From Caenimonas sedimenti (GTDB lineage Bacteria; Pseudomonadota; Gammaproteobacteria; Burkholderiales; Burkholderiaceae_C), in assembly GCF_007833165.1 (NCBI RefSeq), contig NZ_VOBQ01000024.1:36068-100067 (forward strand): a stretch of DNA of 64,000 nt. The letters run 5' to 3'. Below, in pieces: positions 46,555 through 54,831 of this stretch. The position numbers and the translations under genes were made by a program. Positions within the stretch are counted from its first letter, which is position 1. Every line of letters begins with the position of its first letter. The notes beneath the pieces were generated by a model, which had not been told where the DNA came from, searched no databases, and saw nothing but the letters and a program-made list of their open reading frames with translations.

Positions 46555-46596
46555 TGCGACAATCCTTGGTTGATTTCGGAATCCAGGAATTATCGG

Positions 46597-47676
46597 ATGT
46601 CGCTGCTGCCCTACGGCCTGGCCCGGCCCTTTCTCTTCGGGCTGGACCCGGAAACCGCCCATGAACTGACGCTGCACTCGCTGGCGCGCCTGCAGGGCAC
46701 ACCCCTGCAACTGGCCTACGCGAACGGTTTCGTTGCCGACCCGGTGGAGCTCGCGGGGCTGCGCTTCCCCAACCGCGTGGGCCTGGCGGCCGGCCTGGAC
46801 AAGAACGCCCGCTGCATCGACGCGCTGGGGGCCATCGGCTTCGGCTTCGTGGAGGTCGGCACCGTCACCCCGCTGGCGCAGCCGGGCAACCCCAAGCCAC
46901 GCATGTTCCGCCTGCCCCGGGCCAACGCGCTGATCAACCGCCTGGGCTTCAACAACGACGGGCTCGAGGCTTTCATCGGCAACGTCCAGCGCTCGAGTTT
47001 CCGCGCCAAGGGGCGCCTGCTGGGCCTGAACATCGGCAAGAACGCGGCAACCCCCATCGAGAAAGCCGCCTGCGATTACCTGGTCTGCCTGGACGGCGTG
47101 TATCCGCACGCCGACTACGTCACCATCAACATTTCCAGCCCGAACACCAGGAATCTGCGCGCGCTGCAAAGCGACGAAGCCCTCGACAGCTTGCTCGGCG
47201 CCATCGCAAGCCAGCGCGAAGCGCTCGCCCGCCAGCATGGGCGCCGGGTCCCGCTCTTCGTGAAGATCGCGCCGGACCTGGACGAGGCCCAGGTGGAAGT
47301 GATCGCGGCCACATTGCGGCGGCACGGCATGGACGGCGTCATCGCCACGAACACCACGATTTCGCGCGCAGCCATCCAAGGCATGCCACACGCCGAGGAA
47401 GCAGGCGGCCTCAGCGGCGCGCCGGTGTTCGAGGCCAGCAACCGGGTGATCGCACAGTTGCGCGCCGCCCTGGGGCCGGGTTTCCCCATCGTCGGCGTCG
47501 GCGGGATCATGAGTGCCGCCGACGCGCTGGCCAAGCTGCGCGCCGGCGCGGACGTGGTGCAGATCTACACCGGGCTGATCTATCGCGGCCCGCAACTGGT
47601 CGACGACATCGCGCGCGCCTTCAGGCGGGTGCCAGCAGCGCCAGCACATCCTCCGCGATCGCCAGTGCACTCGTGA
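46597..47676 (+). CDS. pyrD: Dihydroorotate dehydrogenase (quinone), class 2
   Basis: Membrane-associated FMN enzyme of pyrimidine synthesis that reduces quinone. The 359 residues show the N-terminal helical quinone-site extension (PYGLARPFLFGLDPETAHEL), VGLAAGLDKNARCIDALGAI, GRLLGLNIGKNA, catalytic Ser in NISSPNTRNLRALQ, and the FMN-phosphate site IVGVGGIMSAADALAKL with QIYTGLIYRGP. The last 56 nt overlap the convergent FAD-oxidoreductase gene; the tail (VPAAPAHPPRSPVHS) is probably dispensable. Confidence 0.95.
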   Translation: MSLLPYGLARPFLFGLDPETAHELTLHSLARLQGTPLQLAYANGFVADPVELAGLRFPNRVGLAAGLDKNARCIDALGAIGFGFVEVGTVTPLAQPGNPKPRMFRLPRANALINRLGFNNDGLEAFIGNVQRSSFRAKGRLLGLNIGKNAATPIEKAACDYLVCLDGVYPHADYVTINISSPNTRNLRALQSDEALDSLLGAIASQREALARQHGRRVPLFVKIAPDLDEAQVEVIAATLRRHGMDGVIATNTTISRAAIQGMPHAEEAGGLSGAPVFEASNRVIAQLRAALGPGFPIVGVGGIMSAADALAKLRAGADVVQIYTGLIYRGPQLVDDIARAFRRVPAAPAHPPRSPVHS

Positions 47677-48739
47677 GGCCGGGCGACTCGATGCCGAACA
47701 GGTTCACCAGCCCGGGGAAGCCATGGGCTGCGGGGCCGTCGATGCGGAAGTCCGCGGCCTTCTCGGTGGGCCCGTGGATCTTGGGGCGCACGCCGCTGTA
47801 GCTGGGAGCCAGCGCGCCGTCCGGCAGGCCCGGCCAGTAGCGGCGGACTTCGGCGTAGAAGGCGTCCGCCCGCGCCGCGTCCACGCGGTAGTCGATCTCC
47901 GAGGGGTCCTTCACATCCAGCCATTCCAGGTCGGGCCCGAACTTGGCTTGGCCGCCCAGGTCCAGCGTGAGGTGGACGCCCAGCCAGGCGTCGGCCGGCG
48001 CCGGGTAGATGAGATGGGTGAAAGGCGCCCGCCCCGCCAGCGTGTAGTAGTTGCCTTTGGCGAAGAATTCCCGCGGCACATGCGCCGCAGCCAGGCCTTC
48101 GAAATGCCGCGCCAGGGCGCAGGCATGGAGCGCGGCGGCGTTCACCACGATGCCGGCGGCGAGCTCGGTACCGTCTTCCATGCGGACCACGTGGTCCGCG
48201 CCGCCGCGGCCCAGCACCGCCCCGGCCACGGGCGAGCCCAGGGCAACGAAACCGCCGGCACGCTCCAGGTCGCCCTGCAGCGCCAACATGAAACCGTGGC
48301 TGTCCACGATGCCGGTGCTGGGCGACGCCAGCGCCGCGATGCAGCGCAGGGCTGGCTCGAGCGCCAGCGCCTGGTCCGCTTCCAGCCAGTCGACCGGCAC
48401 GCCATTGGCGGCGGCCCGGTCCTGCAGGCCGCGCAGCGCCTGCACCTCCTGCGGGGAATTGGCCACGGTCAGCTTGCCGCAGCGCCGGTGGTCCACGCCG
48501 TGGCTCGCGCAGAGGGCATAGAGCAGTTCCTTGCCGCGAACGCACAGGCGCGCCTTCATCGAACCGGGGGTGTAGTAGAGCCCGGCGTGGATCACCTCGC
48601 TGTTGCGTGAACTGACGCCTTGCCCGATGGCGGCCTCCGCCTCGGCCACGATGGTTTCATGCCCGGCCTGCGCCAGGGCCCGCGCGACCGCCAGGCCGAC
48701 CGCGCCGGCCCCGACGACGACGGCATCCACGCGGTCCAT
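47621..48739 (-). CDS. FAD-dependent oxidoreductase, L-2-hydroxyglutarate dehydrogenase (LhgO)-like
   Basis: DAO-superfamily flavoenzyme of 372 residues with the dinucleotide-binding motif AVVVGAGAVGLAVARALAQ, the SSRNSEVIHAGLYYTPGSMK segment and C-terminal GLVNLFGIESPGLTSALAIA, which are typical of the LhgO/L2HGDH group. It probably oxidises a 2-hydroxyacid and passes electrons to the quinone pool. ATG 48739 overlaps the preceding formylglutamate-hydrolase-like gene by 1 nt, and its 3' end overlaps pyrD by 56 nt on the other strand. The exact substrate is not shown by the sequence. Confidence 0.88.
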   Translation of the reverse strand: MDRVDAVVVGAGAVGLAVARALAQAGHETIVAEAEAAIGQGVSSRNSEVIHAGLYYTPGSMKARLCVRGKELLYALCASHGVDHRRCGKLTVANSPQEVQALRGLQDRAAANGVPVDWLEADQALALEPALRCIAALASPSTGIVDSHGFMLALQGDLERAGGFVALGSPVAGAVLGRGGADHVVRMEDGTELAAGIVVNAAALHACALARHFEGLAAAHVPREFFAKGNYYTLAGRAPFTHLIYPAPADAWLGVHLTLDLGGQAKFGPDLEWLDVKDPSEIDYRVDAARADAFYAEVRRYWPGLPDGALAPSYSGVRPKIHGPTEKAADFRIDGPAAHGFPGLVNLFGIESPGLTSALAIAEDVLALLAPA

Positions 48740-49590
48740 CAGGCCCAGGACCGGGGATCGATCACCAGCAAGTCCTCCACCATTTCGCGCAAGTGCTGGT
48801 GCAAGGTGGCGAAGTTCGCGTTGAGCTCCAGCGTCTTCTCGTCCATGTAGAGCCGGCGATTCAGCTCCACCTGGATGCTGTGCCGGTGCCGGGCTGGATC
48901 GCTGTGGCGGCGCACCAGCTCGACGCCCTTGTACGGATGGTTGTAGCCGACGGCATAGCCTTTGCCGCGCAGCCAGCCGCACAGGTGCGCGGACAAGGCG
49001 GGCGCGGCCGTGGTGCCATCGCGGTCGCCGATGACGAAATCCGCGTGCGCCAGCCCCGGGAATTCGGTGGCCTGGCTGCCGGCCACCGCCGGCATCGAAT
49101 GGCAGTTCAGGTGGATGCTGTAGCCATGCCGCCGGTGCGCCGCGTCAATCGCCTCCGCCACGGCGGCGTGATAGGGCTCCCAGCACCGGGCGATGCGCTG
49201 CTGGACCTCCGCCGCCGTCAGCTTGCGGCGGTAGAGCGGGAGGCCGTCATCGGTGTAGCGCCACACGAGACCCTTGCCCAGCCGCACCTTGGAAAGCAGC
49301 ACGGGGTCGGTCTCCACCGGATGGGGCCACTCGTCCTCCAGCAGGGAGACATCGATCTCCGTCGTGTTCCGGTTGACGTCCAGGTAGCTGCGCGGGAACA
49401 GCGCCTCGACCCAGGCCACGCCCAGCGCCGGCGCGAAGTCGTAGAGCTTCTCGACGTGCGTGTCCTCGGCCTGCCGGAGCAAGGCCAGATCGCAATCATG
49501 GCCAAAATCGGCCGGATAAGTGGTACCGCTGTGCGGCGAATCGAGGACCAGGGGGGCGCTGCCGGGCAGGCAGCGGATCGACGGGGACAT
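48739..49590 (-). CDS. N-formylglutamate amidohydrolase family protein
   Basis: A 283-residue zinc hydrolase of the HutG/N-formylglutamate amidohydrolase family. It shows LVLDSPHSGTTYPADFG, EDTHVEKLYDFAPALGVAW, SYLDVNRNTTEID, and the metal/substrate His in SIHLNCHSMPAV, with GYNHPYKGVELVRRH toward the end. No other histidine-degradation gene is nearby, so a role in the Hut pathway is uncertain. It is 1-nt coupled to the downstream FAD enzyme, suggesting both act on glutamate- or glutarate-like compounds (inference). Confidence 0.88.
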   Translation of the reverse strand: MSPSIRCLPGSAPLVLDSPHSGTTYPADFGHDCDLALLRQAEDTHVEKLYDFAPALGVAWVEALFPRSYLDVNRNTTEIDVSLLEDEWPHPVETDPVLLSKVRLGKGLVWRYTDDGLPLYRRKLTAAEVQQRIARCWEPYHAAVAEAIDAAHRRHGYSIHLNCHSMPAVAGSQATEFPGLAHADFVIGDRDGTTAAPALSAHLCGWLRGKGYAVGYNHPYKGVELVRRHSDPARHRHSIQVELNRRLYMDEKTLELNANFATLHQHLREMVEDLLVIDPRSWA

Positions 49591-49616
49591 GCCCCCATTC
49601 TGGCCCACGCGGGCGC

Positions 49617-50519
49617 CTACATCCAGCCGAGGACGATCTCCGACACGTCCACCCGGAACGGCCGGTCGTAGGCTTCGCAACGCGCGTTGTTGTCCTGGCA
49701 CAGCACGGCAAACAGGAAGCCCGTGCCCGTGGCCGGCGCGAAATCGGCGGGCTGCTGGTAGGTCTTCCAGCCGGTGGTCTGCCCCGTCGCCTCGTTGGTG
49801 ACGCGGAACATCAGCTGGGTGATCGACGCCTGCATCTCGACGAGATAGGTTGTGCCGTCCTGCAGCATCACCTGGTCGCCGGCGGCAGTGCCGATGTCGT
49901 TGCCGCCTGGGCGGCGGAAACGCTCGGCCAGGGCGCCGCCCCAGGCGCGGTGCAGGATGACGCCCAGGGCCTCGTAGGACTCCTCGCCCTCGCGGTTGGC
50001 CGTCGGGTAATAGGCGCGCAGCCCGAATGCCAGATGGTCGCCGATGCCGGTGGAAAAGAAGTCCTCGGTCCGCACGCGCAACCGCAGCGTCTGGGTCTGG
50101 CCGCTGCCGGGTGCGCAGTTCTGCGCCTGCAGGGGGCCGTGGTCCAGCACACCCTCGGGGTTCTTCCCGGTTTCCAGCGTCGAGGCCGCCGGCGGCAGCA
50201 TCTTGGCCAGCGGCTCGGCGCCGAACGCGACGTAGCGGTTGGTCCTCCACTGCCCGTTGTCCTGCTCGCGCACCACGCGCACCGCGCTCGGCACCGTCGT
50301 GCATTGCACGAACTCGGAAGGGCCGCTGGCGCGTACCAGCACAGGCGGCTTGGGCGCGTCATCGTCCCCACCACCGCCGCCGCACGCGGCAAGGCCGGCG
50401 GTGATCAACGCGGCACTCCAGGCTCGCCAATGGAAACGCCACCGGGAGGTGGCGCTGGGTTGGGCAGTGGAACCATCAATCGCACCAGGTGCGGCAAGGG
50501 GCAGGTCGAGAAACGGCAT
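49617..50519 (-). CDS. Putative lipoprotein, function unknown
   Basis: A 300-residue protein with lipobox GLAACGGGG at about residues 43-47, preceded by a basic then hydrophobic segment (HWRAWSAALITAG). The mature part starts with a Gly/Asp linker (GGGGGDDDAPKPP) and continues as a beta-rich domain with two Cys in CQDNNARCEAY. The long N-terminal region before the lipobox is unusual, so the real start may be internal; no in-frame ATG lies nearer. The family is not recognised. Confidence 0.7.
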   Translation of the reverse strand: MPFLDLPLAAPGAIDGSTAQPSATSRWRFHWRAWSAALITAGLAACGGGGGDDDAPKPPVLVRASGPSEFVQCTTVPSAVRVVREQDNGQWRTNRYVAFGAEPLAKMLPPAASTLETGKNPEGVLDHGPLQAQNCAPGSGQTQTLRLRVRTEDFFSTGIGDHLAFGLRAYYPTANREGEESYEALGVILHRAWGGALAERFRRPGGNDIGTAAGDQVMLQDGTTYLVEMQASITQLMFRVTNEATGQTTGWKTYQQPADFAPATGTGFLFAVLCQDNNARCEAYDRPFRVDVSEIVLGWM

Positions 50520-50615
50520 CCCGGATTTTTACCTCAGGCGAACAAGGCGTGGGCCGGCTTTGCTCAGCCTTCACGTCATTTTGCACGTCAGCGCCGCCGC
50601 GGCCGCTCAGCTCGG

Positions 50616-50807
50616 CTACTTGGACGGAGGCACCTTCGAGCCGGCCTTGGCATTCTGGACGGCCTTCCGGTGAGCCTGGTTCAGTTGCTCCTGCATCTGG
50701 CGGCCCGCCTGGCCAGCCAACACCGTGGCGGCATGGTCGAGCTTGGTCGGCGCCCGCTTCGTGGTCGAGGGCTTGGAGGGGGGCGTTTGCGGTTTGGTCG
50801 TGGCCAT
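50616..50807 (-). CDS. Small basic Lys/Pro/Thr-rich protein
   Basis: A 63-residue soluble protein with a histone-tail-like N-terminus (MATTKPQTPPSKPSTTKRAP) and a helical C-terminal half (LDHAATVLAGQAGRQMQEQL). It has no signal peptide or membrane span. ATG 50807 is chosen because sequence upstream is not coherent. The basic, proline-spaced N-terminus hints at nucleic-acid binding, but I cannot assign a family. It is flanked by unrelated genes. Confidence 0.5.
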   Translation of the reverse strand: MATTKPQTPPSKPSTTKRAPTKLDHAATVLAGQAGRQMQEQLNQAHRKAVQNAKAGSKVPPSK

Positions 50808-50914
50808 GGACGGGTTGAAGAAACGTGACGCCTGAAGCATCCACCCGGCTGCTCGCACTGTCAATGCCTGCGCACAGCTCGGCCATGAGGCATCCATGGC
50901 AACAACGGGCGGTG

Positions 50915-51736
50915 TCAGCCTGCCAGCGCCTCCTCTTGTGGCACGGGCAGATTCACGCTCCGGCCGAACAGATAGGACTCCATGGCCAGCACACCGTGGC
51001 GGATGCCCCCATCCAGCACGGTCACAGGCGTCGCCGAGCGGGCCGCCCCGGCCGCGAGGAGCAACGGCAGGAAGTGCTCGTGGGTCGGATGCGCGCGTGC
51101 CGCGTGAGGCGCAAGTTCCAGCGTTCGCAACAGGCGCCCGAAATCAGCTTGCAGCACGGCCTGCCGGACCCACCGCGAGAATTCGCGCGCGTACGCCGCC
51201 TCAGCCACCTCGCCCGTGCGGAACTCGTAGAGGTTGTGCGTCAAGCTGCCGGAACCGATGACGAGCACCCCTTCATCCGCCAGCGGGGCCAGTGCCTGGC
51301 CGAGTGCAAAGGCGCTTTGCGCGTTGGATGACAACGGAAGCGAAACCTGCACCACCGGCACGTCGGCTTCCGGAAACAGGTGCATCAGCGGCACCCAGGC
51401 ACCGTGGTCCAAACCCCGGCGCCCATTGAGCGTTGCAGGGATGTCCTTGAATCCCAGAACTTCCACGGTTCGCGCCGCGAGTTCCGGCGCCCCGGGCGCC
51501 GGATATTGGATCTGGTACAGGGCGCGTGGGAACCCGCCGAAATCATGGATGGTTTCCGGCGCGGGCGAAGAGGTGACTTCGACGCCGGCAGTCATCCAGT
51601 GCGGCGACACGATCACGATGCCGCGCGGCTTCGCCAGGGTTCGCCCCAAGGCACCAAGTTGCGACCCGGCCAGCCCAGGTTCGATCGCGAACGTGGGTGC
51701 ACCGTGCGAAATGAACATGGATGGCAGCGTCGACAT
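50915..51736 (-). CDS. 4,5-DOPA-type extradiol dioxygenase (LigB/DODA family)
   Basis: A 273-residue ring-cleaving dioxygenase of the class III extradiol (YgiD/DODA) family. Metal-ligand regions are SMFISHGAPTFAIEP (first His), IVIVSPHWMTAG (second His), RRGLDHGAWVPLMHLFP and IGSGSLTHNLYEFR. It probably opens catechol-like substrates with a non-heme metal. The bacterial members often have unknown natural substrates. It starts 49 nt before the stop of the F420-reductase-like gene on the same strand, so the two may form an operon controlled by the divergent LysR protein. Confidence 0.9.
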   Translation of the reverse strand: MSTLPSMFISHGAPTFAIEPGLAGSQLGALGRTLAKPRGIVIVSPHWMTAGVEVTSSPAPETIHDFGGFPRALYQIQYPAPGAPELAARTVEVLGFKDIPATLNGRRGLDHGAWVPLMHLFPEADVPVVQVSLPLSSNAQSAFALGQALAPLADEGVLVIGSGSLTHNLYEFRTGEVAEAAYAREFSRWVRQAVLQADFGRLLRTLELAPHAARAHPTHEHFLPLLLAAGAARSATPVTVLDGGIRHGVLAMESYLFGRSVNLPVPQEEALAG

Positions 51737-51784
51737 GGTGATCTCCTTTGAATGCTTGAGGTTCTGCTTGCGCCCGGCTGGCCT

Positions 51785-52417
51785 TCAGGCCGCCTTGCGA
51801 ATCCACGTGGGCGCGATCCCCGTGCCCAGACCGGCGCCGTAGCCCAGGTAGATGTTCAGGCCGGCCAACGGCTCCAGGTAGCGCGCGTTCTTCAGGCCCC
51901 CCGCATCGACCACGTCGAAGCCGGCGCTCTGGGCGAGCACCTTGACCGTCTCCTTGGCCGCTGCGTCGTCGGAAGCCAGGAACACCGGCACCTTGTTGCC
52001 GCTGCCGAAGTCGGGGCCTTCCGCGAGCACGGTCGCGAACACCGTGTTGAACGCCTTGACCACCCTGGCTTGCGGCACGGCAGCGGCGATGGTTTCAGCG
52101 GCACTCGTGTCGTGGCCGAGGGTGAGGCTCATGTAGTCGGCCGACAGCGGATTGGTGATGTCGATGACTGTCTTGCCCGACACGTCGCCCACGCCACGGA
52201 GCGCGGCGACGGCGTCGGCATAGCCCGTGGCGAGCACGATCGCGTCCTGCCCGCTCGCGGCGCCGGCACTGCTGACCGCCTTTGCGCCGAACTTGCCGGC
52301 GACCTCTTGCGCCTTGGCCGCGTCGCGCCCTGTCACGGTGACATGGTGGCCCGCCGCGGTGAACTGCTTGATGAATCCCGAGCCCATGTTGCCGGTGCCG
52401 ATGACGAGAACTTTCAT
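51785..52417 (-). CDS. NAD(P)-binding F420 oxidoreductase-like protein
   Basis: A 210-residue Rossmann-fold protein beginning MKVLVIGTGNMGSGFIKQFT (nucleotide site GTGNMGSG), with TVTGRDAAKAQEVAGKFGA, IDITNPLSADYMSLTLGHD and ARVVKAFNTVFATVLAEG. These are hallmarks of the NADPH-dependent F420 reductase/NPDE family. In proteobacteria such proteins usually work without F420 as NADP(H)-linked reductases of unknown substrate. ATG 52417 is preceded by a GAGGAAAT ribosome site. It is divergent from the LysR regulator. Confidence 0.88.
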   Translation of the reverse strand: MKVLVIGTGNMGSGFIKQFTAAGHHVTVTGRDAAKAQEVAGKFGAKAVSSAGAASGQDAIVLATGYADAVAALRGVGDVSGKTVIDITNPLSADYMSLTLGHDTSAAETIAAAVPQARVVKAFNTVFATVLAEGPDFGSGNKVPVFLASDDAAAKETVKVLAQSAGFDVVDAGGLKNARYLEPLAGLNIYLGYGAGLGTGIAPTWIRKAA

Positions 52418-52479
52418 GATGATTTCCTCTTGGTTGAGTGCTCCGTCGGTGTGGCGGGGCATGGATTCAACTTTATTGG

Positions 52480-52528
52480 ATCAACAATCATTGATAAATA
52501 GACTTTAATGAGATTATTTGTCTCTTAA
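52480..52528. promoter_or_regulatory. Two dyads in the divergent gap: candidate LysR operator
   Basis: The A+T-rich gap between the F420-reductase-like gene and the LysR gene has two symmetric elements. The first is ATCAA-N6-TTGAT at 52480-52495, which contains a T-N11-A core. The second is TTAATGAGA paired with TCTCTTAA at 52505-52528. Position and form match autoregulated LysR sites controlling a divergent target. Which dyad is the activator site is not known. Confidence 0.55.
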
Positions 52529-52537
52529 ACTTGAACA

Positions 52538-53440
52538 ATGGACAGATTCCAGGAGATGCGCGTTTTCGCCGCTGTGGTGGACTCCGGCAGTTTCGTACGC
52601 GCCGCCGACGAGCTGTCGATGTCCAAGGCCGCTGTGTCCCGGTACGTGTCCGAACTCGAGGCGAGGCTGGGCGCGCGGCTCTTGCATCGGACGACGCGCA
52701 AGCTTTCACTCACCGGCGAAGGTGAACTCTTTCTTGCACGCAGCCGCGACATCCTCGCCAGTCTCGAGGAGGCGGAAGCCGAACTGACCACGCGCAGCGG
52801 CCACGCCAGTGGGCTGCTCAAGGTCAACGTGCCACTCAGCTTCGGCATCCGGCATCTGGCGCCGTTGTGGCCGCGGTTCATGGCGCAGCACCCCGGCGTG
52901 ACCGTCCACGCCAGCCTGGGGGACCGGGTCGTCGACCTGCTGGAGGAAGGTTTCGACCTCGCCATCCGGATCGCCCGCCTGCCGGACTCGACCCTCGTTT
53001 CCCGGCGTCTCGCCAGCACCCGGCTGGTCCTCTGCGCGGCGCCCGCTTATATCGCGGGGCGCGGCGCACCGGCTCACCCGTCGGAGCTGCCCGGCCACGA
53101 TGTCATCGGCTACACGCTGCTGGCGGGAGGCGACACCTGGGACTTCCAGGGGCCCGATGGTGCCATCCAAGTGACGCTGGCACCCCGCCTGCGGTCGAAC
53201 AACGGCGATACCTGCGTCGAGGCCGCGCTGCGCGCAGCCGGCATCGTCCTGCAGCCGACATTCCTGATCGCGGACCATCTCCGCGCCGGCACCCTCGTGG
53301 AGCTGCTACCCGGCTACAGCTCCATCGAGCTGGACATCTACGCCGTCTACCCGACCAAGAAGTTCGTGCCGCACAAGGTGCGCGCACTGGTGGAATTCCT
53401 CGCGGCGGAGTTCGTGCGGCCAGGCTGGCAAGGCGCGTGA
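52538..53440 (+). CDS. LysR-family transcriptional regulator
   Basis: A 300-residue regulator with an N-terminal winged HTH (MRVFAAVVDSGSFVRAADEL; SMSKAAVSRYVSELEARLGA; LLHRTTRKLSLTGEG) and a C-terminal effector domain (LLKVNVPLSFGIRHLAPLWP; DLLEEGFDLAIRIARLPDST). It belongs to the CrgA/AaeR-like group of LysR proteins with the RTTRxLxLT signature. It is divergent from the F420-reductase-like and DODA genes and probably controls them in response to an aromatic or quinone compound (inference). No intrinsic terminator on its own strand is obvious. Confidence 0.93.
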   Translation: MDRFQEMRVFAAVVDSGSFVRAADELSMSKAAVSRYVSELEARLGARLLHRTTRKLSLTGEGELFLARSRDILASLEEAEAELTTRSGHASGLLKVNVPLSFGIRHLAPLWPRFMAQHPGVTVHASLGDRVVDLLEEGFDLAIRIARLPDSTLVSRRLASTRLVLCAAPAYIAGRGAPAHPSELPGHDVIGYTLLAGGDTWDFQGPDGAIQVTLAPRLRSNNGDTCVEAALRAAGIVLQPTFLIADHLRAGTLVELLPGYSSIELDIYAVYPTKKFVPHKVRALVEFLAAEFVRPGWQGA

Positions 53441-53462
53441 TCGAGGCACGCGGAAATGAAAA

Positions 53463-53480
53463 CGGCACCTGAAGGTGCCG
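53463..53480 (-). terminator. Intrinsic terminator of the interrupted tRNA gene (minus strand)
   Basis: CGGCACCT and AGGTGCCG form a perfect 8-bp stem around 2 nt. Read on the minus strand the stem is followed by TTTTCATTTC, a U-rich tail, while the plus-strand side is not U-rich. It lies 17 nt beyond the CCA end of the tRNA fragment, as expected for the native terminator of that tRNA gene. Confidence 0.8.
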
Positions 53481-53496
53481 TCAATCGTCGAACCGT

Positions 53497-53544
53497 TGGT
53501 GGGCGATACATGGATCGAACATGTGACCCCTGCCGTGTGAAGGC
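53497..53544 (-). other. 3' half of tRNA-Val(CAC): attachment-site remnant at an island junction
   Basis: On the minus strand the segment reads as a perfect tRNA 3' half: 3' part of the anticodon stem side GCC, loop TTCACAC (anticodon CAC), GGCAG, variable GGGTC, T-arm ACATG-TTCGATC-CATGT with perfect pairing, acceptor ATCGCCC, A, CCA. The 5' half is missing: the bases before GCC (GCGAC) cannot pair with GGCAG beyond three positions, and no D-arm follows. This is the pattern left when an integrase inserts an element into a tRNA gene at the anticodon loop; the intact gene should lie at the far end of the island. Confidence 0.82.
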
Positions 53545-53852
53545 GTCGCGAGCAGCGAACGAGGCACAAAGGTACCACAAACAAGCCGCAACAGTGATGT
53601 GCTCCTTCGGCCCGGAGGGGCTCACATATCGGACTGACACCCGCATGAATGCTATGGCTCGCCCAGGTCGGTAGTCAAGGAACCAGCAAACATATCAACA
53701 ACTCTGCTCGCTGGCGCTTTTCCGCACACGTCAACCAGACGAGCATTGCCACCGTCCGCTTCCGACTGACCAAGGATGCTCCTCAGGCACGGGTTCGATG
53801 GCCAATGTTCGCAATTGCAAAAAAAAGGGGTAATCCGCAGGCGTCGTCGCGA
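53545..53852. other. Non-coding stretch just inside the island junction
   Basis: No convincing gene is seen in these 308 nt on either strand. There is a small CCTTCGGCCCGGAGG-type hairpin near 53602-53618 and a run of eight A at about 53819. Base composition is more A+T-rich than the chromosome to the left. No integrase or excisionase coding sequence is recognisable here. Confidence 0.5.
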
Positions 53853-54491
53853 TCAATCAGCAAAGTTGCCTTTGGCCATGCCAATGAACACTTGCGACCC
53901 GCTCAGCTCGTAGCGATAGGTGGTTCGGTGAGTCCTGTTGAAGACATCGCGGTACACGATTTCGCCCCATAGGTAGTAGGCTGAAGGTGAAGCGCCCATC
54001 GCATCTTCGACAAGGGCCTGATTCACTGACATTAGCTGCTCGTTGAACTGGCCCGGGCCGAGCGTTTGATGATCATGTAAGGTCTCAACTCCCTGGGGCT
54101 GGACCCATTCCTGATGCACCGCGTTCGCCCTGTCTGCGAGGTGAAGAACACCTGCCCATGCCCGGATGTTGATGGCGGGTGTTGCTCCATAGTTGTGAAA
54201 CACGAGGCGTACGACGTTGCCCTTCTGCTGGTGGTGCACGGGCTCGACGAGGCCAGGCAGGATATACGCGCGAAGCTGCGCCTGGGTCATGGAGGCGTTA
54301 TCGACGGCCTGTTTGTGGCCCTTAAGACCCAGGTACAGGGCAACGATCACTGCAAGTAGAGTGCCGACTGCCGTTGCAATGTCCCACTTGTCCTTCTGAC
54401 TATCCAGCGGGAGCAGTGAGCCAATAAAGATGAAGAAAGTGCCTTGAAGCGCAAAGATAAAGGGGCCCATGCGCCATTTTCGCGCTGCCAC
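53853..54491 (-). CDS. Membrane-anchored hypothetical protein
   Basis: A 212-residue protein with two predicted N-terminal membrane segments (GPFIFALQGTFFIFIGSLLP and DIATAVGTLLAVIVALYLGL) and a cytosolic domain of about 150 residues (NVVRLVFHNYGATPAINIRA; YYLWGEIVYRDVFNRTHRTT). The LVFHNYGATPA segment is common in small bacterial membrane proteins found in mobile regions, which I recall without certainty. No function can be assigned. Confidence 0.65.
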   Translation of the reverse strand: MAARKWRMGPFIFALQGTFFIFIGSLLPLDSQKDKWDIATAVGTLLAVIVALYLGLKGHKQAVDNASMTQAQLRAYILPGLVEPVHHQQKGNVVRLVFHNYGATPAINIRAWAGVLHLADRANAVHQEWVQPQGVETLHDHQTLGPGQFNEQLMSVNQALVEDAMGASPSAYYLWGEIVYRDVFNRTHRTTYRYELSGSQVFIGMAKGNFAD

Positions 54492-54606
54492 GCTCTTCCG
54501 TCATACTTTTCCTTGACGTGACCGGCGAAGCACGTCAGTGAGATGGTGAGTGTCGATCGTTGGACAATGCGAGGTCCACCACAACATTGCGAACGGGAGG
54601 GACGCC

Positions 54607-54831
54607 ATGGACCGGACTGAGCGAGCAGCCCTGCGCGCGAAGATGCGATTCGACGTGCGGCAGCGTGCCGTGGCGACCTTCGTTGCGGAAATTTCGGAAG
54701 TTGCCGAACGGAGAGTGAGAGTGGATTTGGCAAAGCACACACTGCCGGACCTGCACCCAGCAATGTCGGATATGGTCATTGCTGAGTGGACCGAAGCAGT
54801 CGAGGAGTTGCTTCTCGAACTGAAGCTCTAA
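54607..54831 (+). CDS. Small hypothetical protein
   Basis: A 74-residue soluble, helical protein (MDRTERAALRAKMRFDVRQR; SDMVIAEWTEAVEELLLELK). A strong GGGAGGG ribosome site lies just upstream of ATG 54607, which decides the start against the longer upstream frame. The mix of basic N-terminal and acidic C-terminal halves suggests a small DNA- or protein-binding factor; nothing more is evident. Confidence 0.6.
   Translation: MDRTERAALRAKMRFDVRQRAVATFVAEISEVAERRVRVDLAKHTLPDLHPAMSDMVIAEWTEAVEELLLELKL

Noticed and set aside
53497..53544. A functional tRNA gene at the island edge
   Set aside because: The D-arm, the 5' acceptor strand and most of the 5' anticodon stem are missing; only the 3' half is present.
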